Source of the DNA: Ascocoryne sarcoides NRRL 50072 | Taxonomy: Eukaryota; Ascomycota; Leotiomycetes; Helotiales; Gelatinodiscaceae | DNA: 64,000 nt | Assembly: GCA_000328965.1 (NCBI GenBank) | Contig: KB205945.1 | Location: forward strand, 2,527,543-2,591,542 | Reading direction: 5' to 3' | Part shown: positions 12,096 through 23,392 of the stretch, one piece after another | How the letters are laid out: every line of letters starts with the position of its first letter | Numbering within the stretch: position 1 is the first letter of the stretch | Notes under the pieces: generated by a model | Seen by the model: the letters and a program-made list of their open reading frames with translations, nothing else | Databases searched by the model: none | What the model was told of the DNA's origin: nothing | Program-made: the position numbers and the translations under genes

Positions 12096-13898
12096 TCACC
12101 CAGAATGTGAAGGATACCTCCTCCCATCTACGCCCCTCACCGGGCTAACATGCCTCCTCCCCCTATCATCCCCAGAACGGGTGGGACTCACATACCTCCT
12201 ATCCCTCTCCCTCTCCCTGAAACTCCGTCCATCGCCCCGACCACTAATCCCATCCCGCTCTCTCTCACGATCACGCTCTCGGTCACGCTCTCGACGGATA
12301 ACATCTTCATGACTGCCTCTCCTAACCTCCACCCTTGGTCTCGAATCCCGGTCCCGATCTCGCTCGCGTCTTTTATACTCTTTGCTTTCCCTCTCGTCTC
12401 TAGCCCCCCTCCTAGGTCTATCCGCCTCTTCCTCGCTCCGACTAAGTCTTCTCAGCTCAGCCGGATTCAGATCTTGCCATCGGATCCCATTCCTCGAACT
12501 ATTCCTCGAACTATCGCGTGCCCCCGTCCTCTTTCCTAGCAAAAACGGCGCCGAGAGTTTTCCGGTGACGTCGATCGGAATGGGGAAGCTTTTCCTCCTT
12601 TCCTCTTCGCGGTCTCTATCTCGAGAGAGATGTCTTTCCCGGGCTCGCGGTCGGGGCGCATCAGGGAATTGAGGGATAGAAGCCTGAGGCGCAGTGGCAG
12701 GGGCCATATAGCGGACAGAAGGAGGGGGGATTTCCTGAGATCGAGAATGCGAATGGGTTTTTGCCCGTCTTCGGGCCTGGATATTGACCGGTGAGGTGGG
12801 GCTCGGTGGAGACTCGTCTTCTGATGAAGCATCTGAGGACATACTTCCGCGGCGTCTAGGCCGTGGATGGCTATGTCGGCGTTTATGTTCGGGGTCTGAT
12901 GGTGTCGAATCAGGAACGGGGGGAGTGGTGACGGGAGAGCCTATGTTTTCAGGGTAAGACCGTCGACGGGAGCGAGCGGGACGGGGTGAGTCTTCTGGAG
13001 CAAGAAACTGGCGGGCTCGATGAGAGGGAGAGCGCGAAAGGACGGGACGTTCTGGCCGGTTGGGGTCGACGTGTTTGTAGACAAAAGGTCTTGTTACATT
13101 CCTAGCTTCGTAATAGTCTGGTTCGACTTCAACTCGAGCTGTAGGTCGAGGATAGGCCGGCTCTGCTCGAGTAGAAGCGCGAGGAGCGTGAACATGGACA
13201 TAGCTACTGACGTTGGGCCGCGGAGGGAGTTTCGGGGAGGGTTCTTCCGTTCGTGCTCGTAACTTCTCCGCGCATTCGTTATGCCACCTCTCTATCTCCG
13301 GGTCAGCGACCAGAGGAAAAGCTTCCGCAGGCAGATCCGCAGGAAACGGCTCTCCGGTTTGTGGGTTCTTGATGGCCCAGTTCTTGACGGCATATTGGAT
13401 GAAGGGGACATGTTCCTCTGGCCCTAGTAGTATCTCGATGGACTGCCATCGCACGAATCCCTTCGTGGTAAGGGCGGGGACGGTTGGCAGCACAAAATCA
13501 TCGTTGGTAGGTTGGAGCGAATGCTGGCAGCCTATCGAAGCGTATATCCACGAAATCGACGGGTGAGCTACATCGACGAAGAGCGCTGTAGCACGGAATG
13601 TTAGCCATGTAGAGTGACGCTAGAGAGGAGCGACGCACAATCATAGTTGCCGCCGACAGCCTTGTAGAAGCTGGCTAGCTTTTCGGGCGTGAGCTTCCTC
13701 TCGTCTTTATTCCCAATCTCGTCTCTCTACCGACCATCAGCACGACTCCAACCCATCCGCAGACAGACCTCGACTCACGATGTAGCACGCGATCCCCCGG
13801 AGCAGCGCATCGAGCACCTTCGTGGGCTTCTTGTCTGGCTCGAAGAGGTATCCATAGAAAGCTTTCGCGTCGGTCGGCGGGGTAGAGGTTTGCGACAT
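12096..13898 (-). CDS. DUF7514 domain protein with long basic/acidic disordered tail
   Basis: Three exons on the minus strand: 13898-13779, 13726-13639 and 13585-12096 (introns of 52 and 53 nt, phases consistent), giving 565 residues. It starts MSQTSTPPTDAKAFYGYLFE. The N-terminal 150 residues (YGYLFEPDKKPTKVLDALLR, LTPEKLASFYKAVGGNYD, LFVDVAHPSISWIYASIGCQ, GFVRWQSIEILLGPEEHVPF) match my memory of the fungus-specific DUF7514 domain, whose function is unknown. The rest is low complexity: Pro/Ser/Arg-rich, then a run of about 100 residues dominated by RD/RE/ER dipeptides, resembling RNA-processing or scaffolding proteins. No enzyme motif, signal peptide or membrane segment is visible. The exon boundaries interrupt the conserved domain, so single-frame reading misses it. 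Confidence 0.85.
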
Positions 13899-14951
13899 GA
13901 TCGCCAGCAGCGTTCTCCAGCTGGCGGCGGGCCTGAGCTTGCAGATACGTAATCGCGGACTGGATATTCAAAAGAGAGAATCATGCTCTTCGAGTCGGGT
14001 CATGGTGAGGTGTCTTCCTTTTGGCACAAACATCACCAGTCAGAGGCTGAGCTCTGAGTTGGCAGATCCCAAATAAGCGGATTCATCCGGGGCCACGGAG
14101 CGGTTGTCTGTGATACGTCGAGAGGACCAAGGTCCGGAGGGTTTCCCGGCGAGCGTGTCGCGGTGAACAGATCTGCGGGTTCGGGAATCTACTTTGATGG
14201 ACGGGTGCTAAAGTGGAAGTCGGATTCTAAGTAAAGAGGGGTTGCTTTGGTGGAGTTGGACGGCTGGGCCCGTGGGTCGGTCAAGGTGATCTTGGTGGGT
14301 CTGTATAGACGGTGTGGCTTGATGACCTAGTCATTGTCAGATCATAAAGTGCATTTTGGGGGGGGATGACGAAATGTTGATCTTCGTGGGGAGGTCTAGA
14401 CTTCATGTATATTATGTTTTTTTTTTCTAGGAGTTTCGATATACTACAGAGCGGACAACAGGGGGGGCAGATTTTGTCGACAAACACTAGGTCGTCGGTG
14501 TCATTTCAGGGAACCGAAACAAGTTTTCCATCAAGACTGTCTTTCACTCACCTTATTATCAGAGTAGCCTCACTCTCGTTCTACTGTGATCCCTCACTTT
14601 CTGTGTAACTTCACATGGTTACGGAGTAAGTCTTTGCTTGGCGCATCGAGATTCCGGTAGAGGGACACTTTGCCCACCAACAAATACTAAGTCACAAAAT
14701 TCACTTTTGCAGCAGTAAACATATTGGCCGAAAATATTAAAGTTATCATTAGAGCTATCATTAAAGTTGTATTTGGGTATCTTTGTGTGTGCTTCGTCCC
14801 CATCCAGTAGTTGAACATCAAATCATGACCTTGGTCTGGTCGGGAGCCCAATTTGGTTACTCCATGTATCCCCAACGCCATGCCTGCCAAAACAATCGAG
14901 AAACACTTTTTCCAGGAAAAACAAAAGAAATTTCATCCGATATCTAGCTTC
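13899..14951. other. Spacer upstream of the DUF7514 gene
   Basis: About 1.05 kb. It is the 5' region of the DUF7514 gene and the 3' flank of the arrestin-like gene. A poly-T tract lies at about 14417-14426. The short frames here have no recognisable content, and no structural RNA was seen. Confidence 0.45.
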
Positions 14952-16478
14952 TCAAGACCTTCCAACGAGAACCTGTCTCTGTGCCACGTGCTCATAGCTC
15001 GGCGGCAGTTCAGAATCCAGAACACTGTTGCCGATGTGCTCCTCCCGGGGCATCTCAATCACCCGCGGTCTCAAATACTCGTCCGCCTCTGCCAGTTCTG
15101 CAGCAGCTTCGGCAGCTGTCAAGGTCGCCATGTGGCCATTGTTCCCATCGGCTGCAATTTGCACGGGAAGGCGCAAACGTATCGAAGTTGCCGGGACACC
15201 AGTCCCCGGAGTGTGGATGGTAAGCGACATGTCGATGGAATACACCCTGGAGATAATGCAGGAGTGGAAAGTTGGAACCCAGCGCTTGGTAGCGGGAAGC
15301 GTGATGGGTACCAAGATTTTGGCGGTGTAGTAAGTTCCATCCTTTTGGACGACATCAGGACTGTCGGAGCAATCTGATGAACTGGAGGAAGATGATGTGT
15401 AGTCCGAGTTCCGTCGAGTGTAAGCCGGTGCTAAGCAGTGCTTCTCCCAAGATACCGCCTCCACACACCGAGATGAGAGCAACACCGAAGTGTCATAAAC
15501 GCCACGGACACTCTCATACTGAGAAACCATGCTGATGTGTGAGGGGAAGCGCTCGGCAGGCCGGGCGGCGAAGTAGCTCGTCGCCTTGATCTTGGTAGCC
15601 AGCTGCCCTAGTTTTGGTGGCTCGGAAGTTCCGCTGTGGGGATCAAACCGAAGAGTCACGGTTGCCATCGTCGTCGGCGGTTTTGGGTTTACGGAAGATG
15701 GCGAGGATAAAACAATAGCGCTCGGTTGAGCTGCCGAGACTGTGATTTTCCCGAGCTTCCCAGAGAACATGCCCTTCCTCAGTCCTTTGGTTTTGACAAG
15801 AGCATAGTCCGAAGGCTCGTTGCCGATGCTCATCGGGGGCTGTTCGGTGGCTACCGGTATAACGTGAAGTTTCCGCAGTGCTTCCACAAGAACGACGGGC
15901 TTCCCGTCCAATTCACGGGTTCGCACCACCTTGACTTTGATCGCATACTGCACCCTCGTCATTTCCGGGGCCATATCGTCCAAGCCCGACAGTTCTTGAT
16001 CGCCCATGCTGGGGGGAACTTGCAGGTGGGCTTCGTGGACGTGGTCGGCGCTGCACTCATGGCAACAAGCTCTGGGGAGCAGCTGGTTGGGGATGACGAA
16101 ATTGAAGGGGAAAGTATATGTTCTTCCCGCTTCGGCGATGCGTGGCTGGGGATAAGCCGATTCCGGAACGGGCATGGTCATCTTGAGGAAATTGTGTACG
16201 GCCGTCGTCCTGGCTCTGGTGCTGTGGGGAGAGAGGTTCTCGACAAACGTCCGGGCAGACCCTTCTAGTGTTATGTGGATCTCGTCGAATCTGACATTGA
16301 ACGGTGCAACGATCTCCGCCCGCCCGGAAAGAGCGTCGAAGGTGCTGTATATCTTGGCATCGTCGTGGTTGTCTAGGATGATTTCCATGTCGGGCTTGCC
16401 ATTGTGTGCCATCTTTTTGGCAAAGGCTGCTATGGACTCCTGGGTCGAGTAGGTGGAGGATATCGAGGACGTCGACAT
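14952..16478 (-). CDS. Arrestin-like (ART family) protein with PPxY motif
   Basis: A single-exon frame of 508 residues starting MSTSSISSTYSTQESIAAFA. Arrestin-related trafficking adaptors link membrane cargo to the HECT ubiquitin ligase Rsp5/NEDD4 for endocytosis. The N-terminal half has an arrestin-N beta-sandwich pattern: MEIILDNHDDAKIYSTFDAL, GRAEIVAPFNVRFDEIHITL, EGSARTF, and the typical PFNFVIPNQLLPRACCH. The second half has alternating beta-strand segments compatible with arrestin-C, with a Ser-rich linker near residue 360. Near the C-terminus, ELPPSYEHV contains PPSY, a canonical PPxY motif for WW domains, which supports an adaptor role. There are no introns and no signal peptide. Cargo cannot be inferred. 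It is transcribed in the same direction as the DUF7514 gene, about 1 kb away. Confidence 0.88.
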   Translation of the reverse strand: MSTSSISSTYSTQESIAAFAKKMAHNGKPDMEIILDNHDDAKIYSTFDALSGRAEIVAPFNVRFDEIHITLEGSARTFVENLSPHSTRARTTAVHNFLKMTMPVPESAYPQPRIAEAGRTYTFPFNFVIPNQLLPRACCHECSADHVHEAHLQVPPSMGDQELSGLDDMAPEMTRVQYAIKVKVVRTRELDGKPVVLVEALRKLHVIPVATEQPPMSIGNEPSDYALVKTKGLRKGMFSGKLGKITVSAAQPSAIVLSSPSSVNPKPPTTMATVTLRFDPHSGTSEPPKLGQLATKIKATSYFAARPAERFPSHISMVSQYESVRGVYDTSVLLSSRCVEAVSWEKHCLAPAYTRRNSDYTSSSSSSSDCSDSPDVVQKDGTYYTAKILVPITLPATKRWVPTFHSCIISRVYSIDMSLTIHTPGTGVPATSIRLRLPVQIAADGNNGHMATLTAAEAAAELAEADEYLRPRVIEMPREEHIGNSVLDSELPPSYEHVAQRQVLVGRS

Positions 16479-17370
16479 CTTTTCGGATTTTTATCAGAGA
16501 TCTAGAAGAAAGGTCGAGGTTGCCTGCATGCAGCGGGGGAGGTGATAGTGATGGATAGTGATGGCGGCAACAAATGTGCAACACAACTGGTTTGGTTTCA
16601 AGGTTGGATGCGGGGTGCAACCCAGACAGTAGCAGACGAATGTGGTACTTGTATGTAGTGTGAAATGATTGATCTCGCTGATAACCTTATAGAGGCGAAT
16701 GAAAGGGGAACGGCTGGCCTTTATAGTGCTACTATTTCCAGCAGGATGATGGAGACCACAGGAAAGGCGCGCCTGACTCACCAGGACATGGTTGACCATC
16801 ATTCATTCACCTCCCATCTACGATCTCAGCACACCCAGTTGTGCTAGTCCTGTATTGCTAAACCGAAGGGCGGGGCCTACGCCTTGTCAGATGCATGAGT
16901 GGGCCCAAGCTTCTCGACCCTTTCGTCCAAGGGGTCAACCAGGGCGCCAACAGGCGTTGGATGACTTGGGCTTAGCTGGAGGCTTCGACGAAGAGGCGCC
17001 GGAGAAAAAAAGCGAGGAAAGTATATCTGCGTGCAGCGGTGATTGGCCGCGCCTTTGGTCTGACATTCCCCACCAACCCTTTGATTCAGCCTTCTCCGTC
17101 ACAAGAAGTTCTCCGCTTGCTAAGCCAGCCTTTCTGTTCCGAACCAGCAGGAAGCTTCGAAGTATCGGCCATCAGGGTTGGAGAAGAGAGGTCGAGACTT
17201 GAGGATTTTGAAACTCCCAACATACGACCCCTCCCCTCTACTCGGCACCGTCTGGCCCATCAGACTCGAAGTATCTCACAATGGTCTCCTTCTCGATCAT
17301 TAACATCATCCCAACCGGGCCCAGGAGGGACATCCGTCATGCACACTTACCCAATTGCTTCCTGCCCTCC

Positions 17371-17410
17371 CCTACTTCCCTACTTCCCTACTTCCCTACT
17401 TCCCTACTTC
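17371..17410. repeat. Tandem repeat (CCTACTTC)x5
   Basis: Five perfect head-to-tail copies of the octamer CCTACTTC, read directly. It lies in non-coding sequence. Confidence 0.95.
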
Positions 17411-19397
17411 CCCGCGAAAAAATCTCTGCGCCGGCTGATCAAGATGGATCAAAGCAGCGACCGAGAACCATCTCAATTTCAATTCCGTATGTCGAACTCC
17501 GAGCCTCTCTGCTGCTCTCCGGGGCCCAAGGGGGGTGGCTTCATCCACGCTGATCCAGTTTGGCAAAGCAAGGCGAACAAGGTTTTCGTCCAGCTGCGGC
17601 GCTAAGCAAATTTTCTATCCTGACACCGAGTTTTTCTGTGTCAACACCGTCAATTCTTAACGTTAGGGGTCGCGCCTCGTGAAGGACTGCTGTTAGGGGT
17701 CGTGACACCTAATCGTCGACTTCACACCTGGCGACGCCATGTGGAATCCGCGACGCCGTAGCCTGTTTATGAGTAATGGGATCCATCTTCACGAATAGCG
17801 TGCCGGAGGGATTGGATGAGCCGGACTTGCTGGTGTGTTGCAGATATTGCGAAGAGGCGGTATGCTGGATGTGACCTGGATGGATCGATGGAGACTGTAG
17901 AAGGCCATCACGGCGCATTTCTCCGTGGCATTTCGTTTCGTCGACGCTCTCTTGTTGTTGCGACTCCAGTGCGTGCATGACTCGGAGGGATGGCAGTTGT
18001 CGACGTCGGTCACGATGCGACACTGATAGAGTGCCTCTTTCGTAATTCATCGCGTCGTCACGCATTCGAAGGGGTTATTTTGCTCGAGTATGAATAATAA
18101 GCACGAGAGGTTTCGGCATACCGACGGGTCTCGGTTGAAGGAAAGTCGACGTCGATGAAGTCTAAACCAAGCACTGCTCCACACCCACAATAGAATCACT
18201 CCATCGAATACGTTTCAGAGACTAAACCACCGATCATTCTGGGGTAAAAACTCTGCGACGGGAAGAGGGGCGGCATAAAAATAGGAAATAGGAAATCACA
18301 TTTTCCTTTGCGGGAGTCGATCTTAGCTAATAGGTTTCTGCTGAAGGACATACATTCCAGCGCTGGATGCCCTGCCGTTCGTACCTTTCGTACCACCGCG
18401 CGCGATGCAGCCTTTCCCCAGACTACGGTACGGGTCGCGCAGGCTTCGAGAGGTGCCCCGTCGCGAGAAGCTCGTCGAAAGCACGCAACGGATCCAGCGT
18501 CCCAACAGAGTTCTAGTAGAGTTCCAGCGACGAGAGAAGATACGTAACAACATCGGATCCTCGCATCATCTCCGGTCACATGCTCATCTCAGGAGAAAAG
18601 TAGGTATTGCCCCGTCGTCCACTTGCGAAGGTTTCGCTGTCGACGGGACATCGATCTCTTCTCCATCACCATCTGCTATGCGCGCCGAGTCGCTTGTCTT
18701 GTATAACCTCTTCTTCGGTAGACTAGCACGAGACGAGCAACCTCCCCCTTCGAATACGGACTCTCGCTAAAACCCCCTGGGAGTGGTTCTAAAGAAAGAA
18801 GGACTGAAGAGTCAAGAGTCAAGAGTCGATCGTCCATCACCATCACCATCAAATCACATCACATCACATCACATCACCCCCGCCTCGCGCCTCCAGCAGA
18901 TCCAATCCAGCCTTGCCGAGCCTCGAAAACAAGGCGGGGAACCATGCACCATCGAAGCCTCGCTGATATCATCCACACGTTTCCCGCTCACTGGGCTGAG
19001 AAAGCCCGCATCCGATTTCGGCTCGGGGAGAAGGGGAGTCATCTACTAGCTATAAAAGATAAAAGCCATGAGGGGATGTTCCGGAGGACGGTACAGTCAG
19101 TTACAGTCATTCGAATTCCGAATTCCAACTCCGTGTGAGGCCGCCAGTTGGATGGGCCATCTCGATCTCGATCTCCTCGATCAGGGGTGGGGGATAGATA
19201 GGTAACCGTTTTCACGTCGGGATATGACTGAACGGTGTCTGCTTACATACCAGACGACCATGCGAGCGAGCGAGCTTATCAGTCGGTCTGTGAGAGTGTC
19301 GGTCGAGCTACTGGCTGGCTTACTCACTCCTGCTTTGATTGAAGGAAGAGTGGGAGAGAATAGAGTGTTTTGGATTTGTCTGAGTCATCTTCCTGCG

Positions 19398-19651
19398 AAC
19401 CCTTTCTTCCCCTGGCAGATCGCTACTTGTCTGATCCCGTTACTGTACCTTTCAAGACTCGAGTAAGCAGGCTTAGAAATCTTCAAGCCGAAACGGGTCT
19501 TGTTCTGAGTAAGTACTGATTATCTTCCTTGTAACCTTTTCCTCCTCCCGCGGTTAGCTATTTGCTTGATACAATTTACTGTGCCTTAAAGCTTGAATCA
19601 GCTGGGCTTAGAACAGGCATTCAAATTAAAACCAGTTCGTTCTGAGTAAGT
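19398..19651. repeat. Diverged tandem duplication, period about 135 bp
   Basis: Copy A (19398-19514) and copy B (19533-19651) align over their whole length with many differences. Both contain, in order, AACC followed by a pyrimidine stretch, GCTA(C/T)TTG(T/C)(C/T)TGAT, TTACTGT(A/G)CCTT, GGCTTAGAA, and end with GTTCTGAGTAAGT. Each copy begins with a pyrimidine tract ending in an AG and ends in a strong splice-donor-like GTAAGT. Confidence 0.7.
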
Positions 19652-21692
19652 TCTTACATGTTCTTCTATATCCGTTTCTTAAGATGACTGAGCTTTTCCT
19701 GTCAGTCTGGTTTTAATGGGATTTCCCTTGATGCTCCAGGCATCCAAATAGATGGCTTGAAATCTGGTATTAGTTTTGTTTGGTGCTCTAAATAATGAAT
19801 GACAAAGAATGAATGTGGGCTGAACATCAAATACGGCTCACCTAAACATGACATTCGCTGCTTACTCTTCATTCAATAGCCTAATATTCTATAGTCTTAT
19901 ACTCGTCAATTACCCACGGAAATCCTTGTCCCAAAGATCTCAAAAGACAATAGGTGCATCATACCGATCTGATAAGCAACAAAGTGTTCTATCCATCCTA
20001 TCTCTTGATGAAAGAAGATCCATCAAAGCACCAGATGATATTCCATTGTTCACCCCGCCCTCCCCTTTCAAGAACCGCAGACCTACAAACAGACAATCAT
20101 CTTTCTTTGATTCCGACTCTTCACATGAAAGGAAGAATTTCAGACGGTAAGTTTGCGATGTGCATCAAACCCCCGGGAGTCACCGGTAGTTAAGAGGACT
20201 ATGAACAAAGCAAGTAAGGTCCTACTCTCAAAGACAGGCCATTTAGATTTGCTCCGCGAGAAAATCTGCCACAGAATGACTTCTATATCCAGGTCCTCGA
20301 TGGCCGAACTGTGTCTTCACCCACCAACCTTAATCCTTGGCCTTTTCATGTAAAACTCATAACGAATTTCCTCTTCCGACTATGAATCCCATACGCCTGC
20401 CAGTGAGAACAGTCCCAACAAAGCCCTCGCTCGCTACCCACGAGAACCATCGCGATTTCCATACTAACCTCAAACCCCCGCCTTAGCGCAGGAGATGTGA
20501 GACCCCGACGTGCAACAAAACCCTCCGCGCACACGCATTTCCACCCTAAAACATGCTCTTTGATGGGGTTTTACGGTTTACCATTCCGAGGCGAGAGGGA
20601 TCCGCACCTGGGCTAGCCGGGATGCGGACGTTTGGTGTGGGGGTGTTTTGGGATGGCGTTGGGTGGTGTACTCTAACTGTTTGCGGTTTTGGGTTTAGAG
20701 TTTAGGGTGGGAGGATTTTGGGTTTCGGTTTAGAACTTATTATTGCTGAGTTGTTTTGTTTTGGTTTGGTTTTTTGGGGGGGAGGAAGGGGAATGAATCA
20801 ATCGATGATTAACGGGGGGGGATTCACATGGCTTAGATATCATGGAGCAGGCAGTACTGCTTCAAGCTTGATTTAGATCGAGGAGAAAATACTTCGGCTG
20901 ATTTGAAGGACGGGGCAATGGTGAGATTCGGTCTAGACGTTTAAGTTTTTTTCTCATTCGATGATCTTCTTAAGGCGGTTCAGCTGGATATTATTATTCA
21001 CAAGATCCGAATTAGAAGAGAAGTTAAAATGGCCGGATCTCTTTTTCTTCTTTTTTTCTTTCTTTTTTTCACTTCTTGCTCAAAAGTTAATCTTGTTTGT
21101 TTGTTTGCCCGTCGAGCTACGCTTATATCACATGGAGGCTGACACATCACCTAAAAGCAAACAAAGAAAGAAACAAAGGGAGCAAAACACCCTCGCGATT
21201 TTGTTGCACGTCGCATTTTAGTTTACAGCTAGTCTGATAGCTAGGCTTCTCTTCTGGGCCTAAATAGAGGAGCTGGTGGATTGGGGTGAGGTGAGAATTA
21301 GCTGCGGCGGGGTTTAGGATGAGGAGTGGACGGATGGGAAGGATGGGATTGAGGATTCGCTTATATTGTTGGTTGGGTATGTCGTTTTGATTGATTAAGA
21401 TTTAGAGATCGGATGAGATGGGATGGGATGGGGGTTTTGTTAATTAAGTGGAATTTAAGGTTTTTTGGGAGTTGGGTTTATATCTATCGATGGTGTGGAG
21501 TTGGGGTTTACAGCTGTAAATATACGGGTTGAAGGCATCTAGCTCCTAACCCTTTATCCTGTCATATTTACACTCTCTATTTCATTGTCTTTAACCGAGT
21601 TTACGAAGGATAAAGAGTCTTCTACAAAGATACCAGCCCAGCACAATCCTCATCGTAATCCACCAGATCATCTGTCTCTAGCTACTAACAAG

Positions 21693-21766
21693 CACGTGCA
21701 ATGGCACATTTGGAATTTTCGGGACCCCGGTCGGCTATTTAAACAGGGGTAGCTGCTCCTCCCCCT
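21693..21766 (+). promoter_or_regulatory. Candidate msrA promoter elements
   Basis: CACGTG at 21693-21698, TATTTAAA (TATA-like) at 21736-21743, AGGGG at 21745-21749 and CCCCT at 21762-21766 (stress-response-element-like on both strands). The TATA-like box is about 135 bp upstream of an in-frame ATG at 21874 and about 320 bp upstream of the conserved start at 22063. Motif functions are assumed from yeast knowledge. Confidence 0.35.
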
Positions 21767-22062
21767 CTCATTTGTCAGGCGCACTTCGACCCCTCGATGA
21801 CGACTTGAAGCATTAAAAGTCGGAGGCAAATACAATTCTTCTCGAACAACTTCGCAATTCCAAATCCTCCCAATTGCAAGATAATTATTTGTCTACCTGT
21901 TCCTATATAAAAGTACCATCACGACCTTTTCAGAATACCAAAACCCATCATTCTGCCTTTTCAAAGTTCTCCATCATTCCATCTCTTCAAAATACTAAAC
22001 CCACCAACCCACCTCAGCACGCCCATCGCACCTTTCTACACTTCCTCCCAATCCTCCTCCTC

Positions 22063-22811
22063 ATGGCTTTCATAATGCCCACCTTCATCTCCCGCCTGAT
22101 GAATTCCTTCACCAGCAGCACCCGCCTCTCCCTCACCCCCGCCGAAGCGATCGCCTCCCCAGCCGGCGCCCAAAAATGCACCATCGCCGCTGGGTGTTTC
22201 TGGGGCGTCGAGCACATGTACCGGAAAGAGTTTACGGGGAAAGGTTTATATGACGCCCGAGTAGGGTTCATCGGCGGCGACGCCAAGAGCCCCAGCTATC
22301 GCTCTGTGTGTTCTGGAAACACTGGCCGTATGTCTTCTCCTCCTCCCCGAAGAATCTTGCCCTCCCCCCTCTAAAAACAGAAACTAACAACGGGATATTG
22401 CAGACGCCGAAGCCCTCCTGGTCACATACGACCCCGCCAAAATCACCTACCGCCAACTCCTCGAGTTCTTCTACCGTATGCATGACCCCACGACGTCGAA
22501 CCGCCAGGGCCCCGACGCGGGGAGCCAGTATCGGAGCGGGATCTTCTATTATAACGCCGAGCAGGAGGGGATCGCGAGGGAGGTGACCAAGTTGGCGAAT
22601 GAGAAGTGGTGGAAGGGAAAGATTGTTACCGAGGTTCTTCCTGCGGGCGAGTGGTGGGATGCAGAGGATTATCATCAGAAGTATGTTTTTGCTTGACTGT
22701 GGGTTTTATATGGGAGTGGAAAGCTAATCTGTGGTTAGGTATCTGGAGGTTAATCCGGCGGGGTATGAGTGTCCGAGTCATTTCTTGAGACAGTTTGGGC
22801 CGTTGGAGTAG
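22063..22811 (+). CDS. msrA: Peptide methionine (S)-S-oxide reductase MsrA
   Basis: MsrA reduces methionine-S-sulfoxide in proteins and in free form, repairing oxidative damage with thioredoxin as donor. Exons 22063-22327, 22404-22680 and 22739-22811 give 204 residues in correct phase. The catalytic signature AAGCFWGVEHMY is present, with GLYDARVGFIGG, PSYRSVCSGNTGHAEAL, the family motif FFYRMHDPTTSNRQGPDAGS-QYRSGIFY and GEWWDAEDYHQKYLEVNPAG. Intron 1 splits the His codon of GHAEA; intron 2 splits the Lys of HQKYLE. The start chosen, MAFIMPTFISRLMNSFTSST, matches the usual fungal N-terminus. The frame stays open upstream to an ATG at 21874, which would add 63 residues and could give a longer, organelle-targeted form. 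Confidence 0.95.
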
Positions 22812-23134
22812 GGGAAGGGAAAGATCGGCGAGGTAATGGGGCTTTTGGGTGGATTAAATGCATTAGATGGAAGCGAAATGTTGAGTTTGAGTTTGCTTCA
22901 TATAGTTGGTTCTGAAGTAATGATCGCTTAACGTTTTAAAATAGAATGTATAAATAAGAATAACTAGTCGGTCCTAGCTCACTTTATTTGAACGAAAGAT
23001 GAGCAAGTCAATGCAACGGTTGAAAACTGAATGTATTAGATGAAAATGAAATGCTGAGTTTAAGTTTGTTATATCACTTGTTGTGTACCTTAAAGTCGAA
23101 TTCATCTTATATCACTTCAGTTGAATAATAACTC

Positions 23135-23162
23135 CAAGTGAGAAATCAAAATTTCTCACTTG
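23135..23162. other. Perfect 12-bp hairpin with 4-nt loop
   Basis: The arms CAAGTGAGAAAT and ATTTCTCACTTG are perfect reverse complements around CAAA. It lies about 320 bp past the msrA stop. It may be part of a small inverted-repeat relic or an RNA hairpin; its function is unknown. Confidence 0.7.
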
Positions 23163-23392
23163 ATTAAATTAAAGCAGAATTCAAGCCCCAAGCTCCCTTA
23201 CCATTAAGAACCCCCATCCTCAACACCTTATCCTCTAACAAACTTATCCTCACATCCCCACCCTCACCTCCTACCCTCCACCACACCCATTCCTTTCTCT
23301 CACCTATTCCTTTTCCTTACCAAACCTATTCCTTTTCTTCCCTATCTTCTACCAAACTTATCCTTTTCCTCCCCCCTCCCCCCTCCCCCCTC

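Larger units (their letters stand above)
16479..22062. other. 5.6-kb gene-free region
   Basis: No frame here looks like a protein. Many short frames on both strands are Arg/Ser/Pro-rich by composition only (for example 17039-17605 and 18196-18579). Content seen: a five-copy 8-bp tandem repeat (17371-17410), a repeated GTTAGGGGTCG motif near 17663 and 17691, a diverged tandem duplication at 19398-19651, polypyrimidine tracts near 21041-21070, and a candidate promoter for msrA at 21690-21766. It could contain non-coding transcripts, but sequence alone cannot show this. Confidence 0.5.

Noticed and set aside
12150..12672. Plus-strand frames of 129 and 96 codons
   Set aside because: Antisense shadows of the Arg/Asp/Glu-rich tail of the DUF7514 gene, created by its biased codon composition.
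17039..17605. 188-codon plus-strand frame
   Set aside because: Composition only, and it spans the CCTACTTC tandem repeat. It has no conserved motif and no splice-supported extension.
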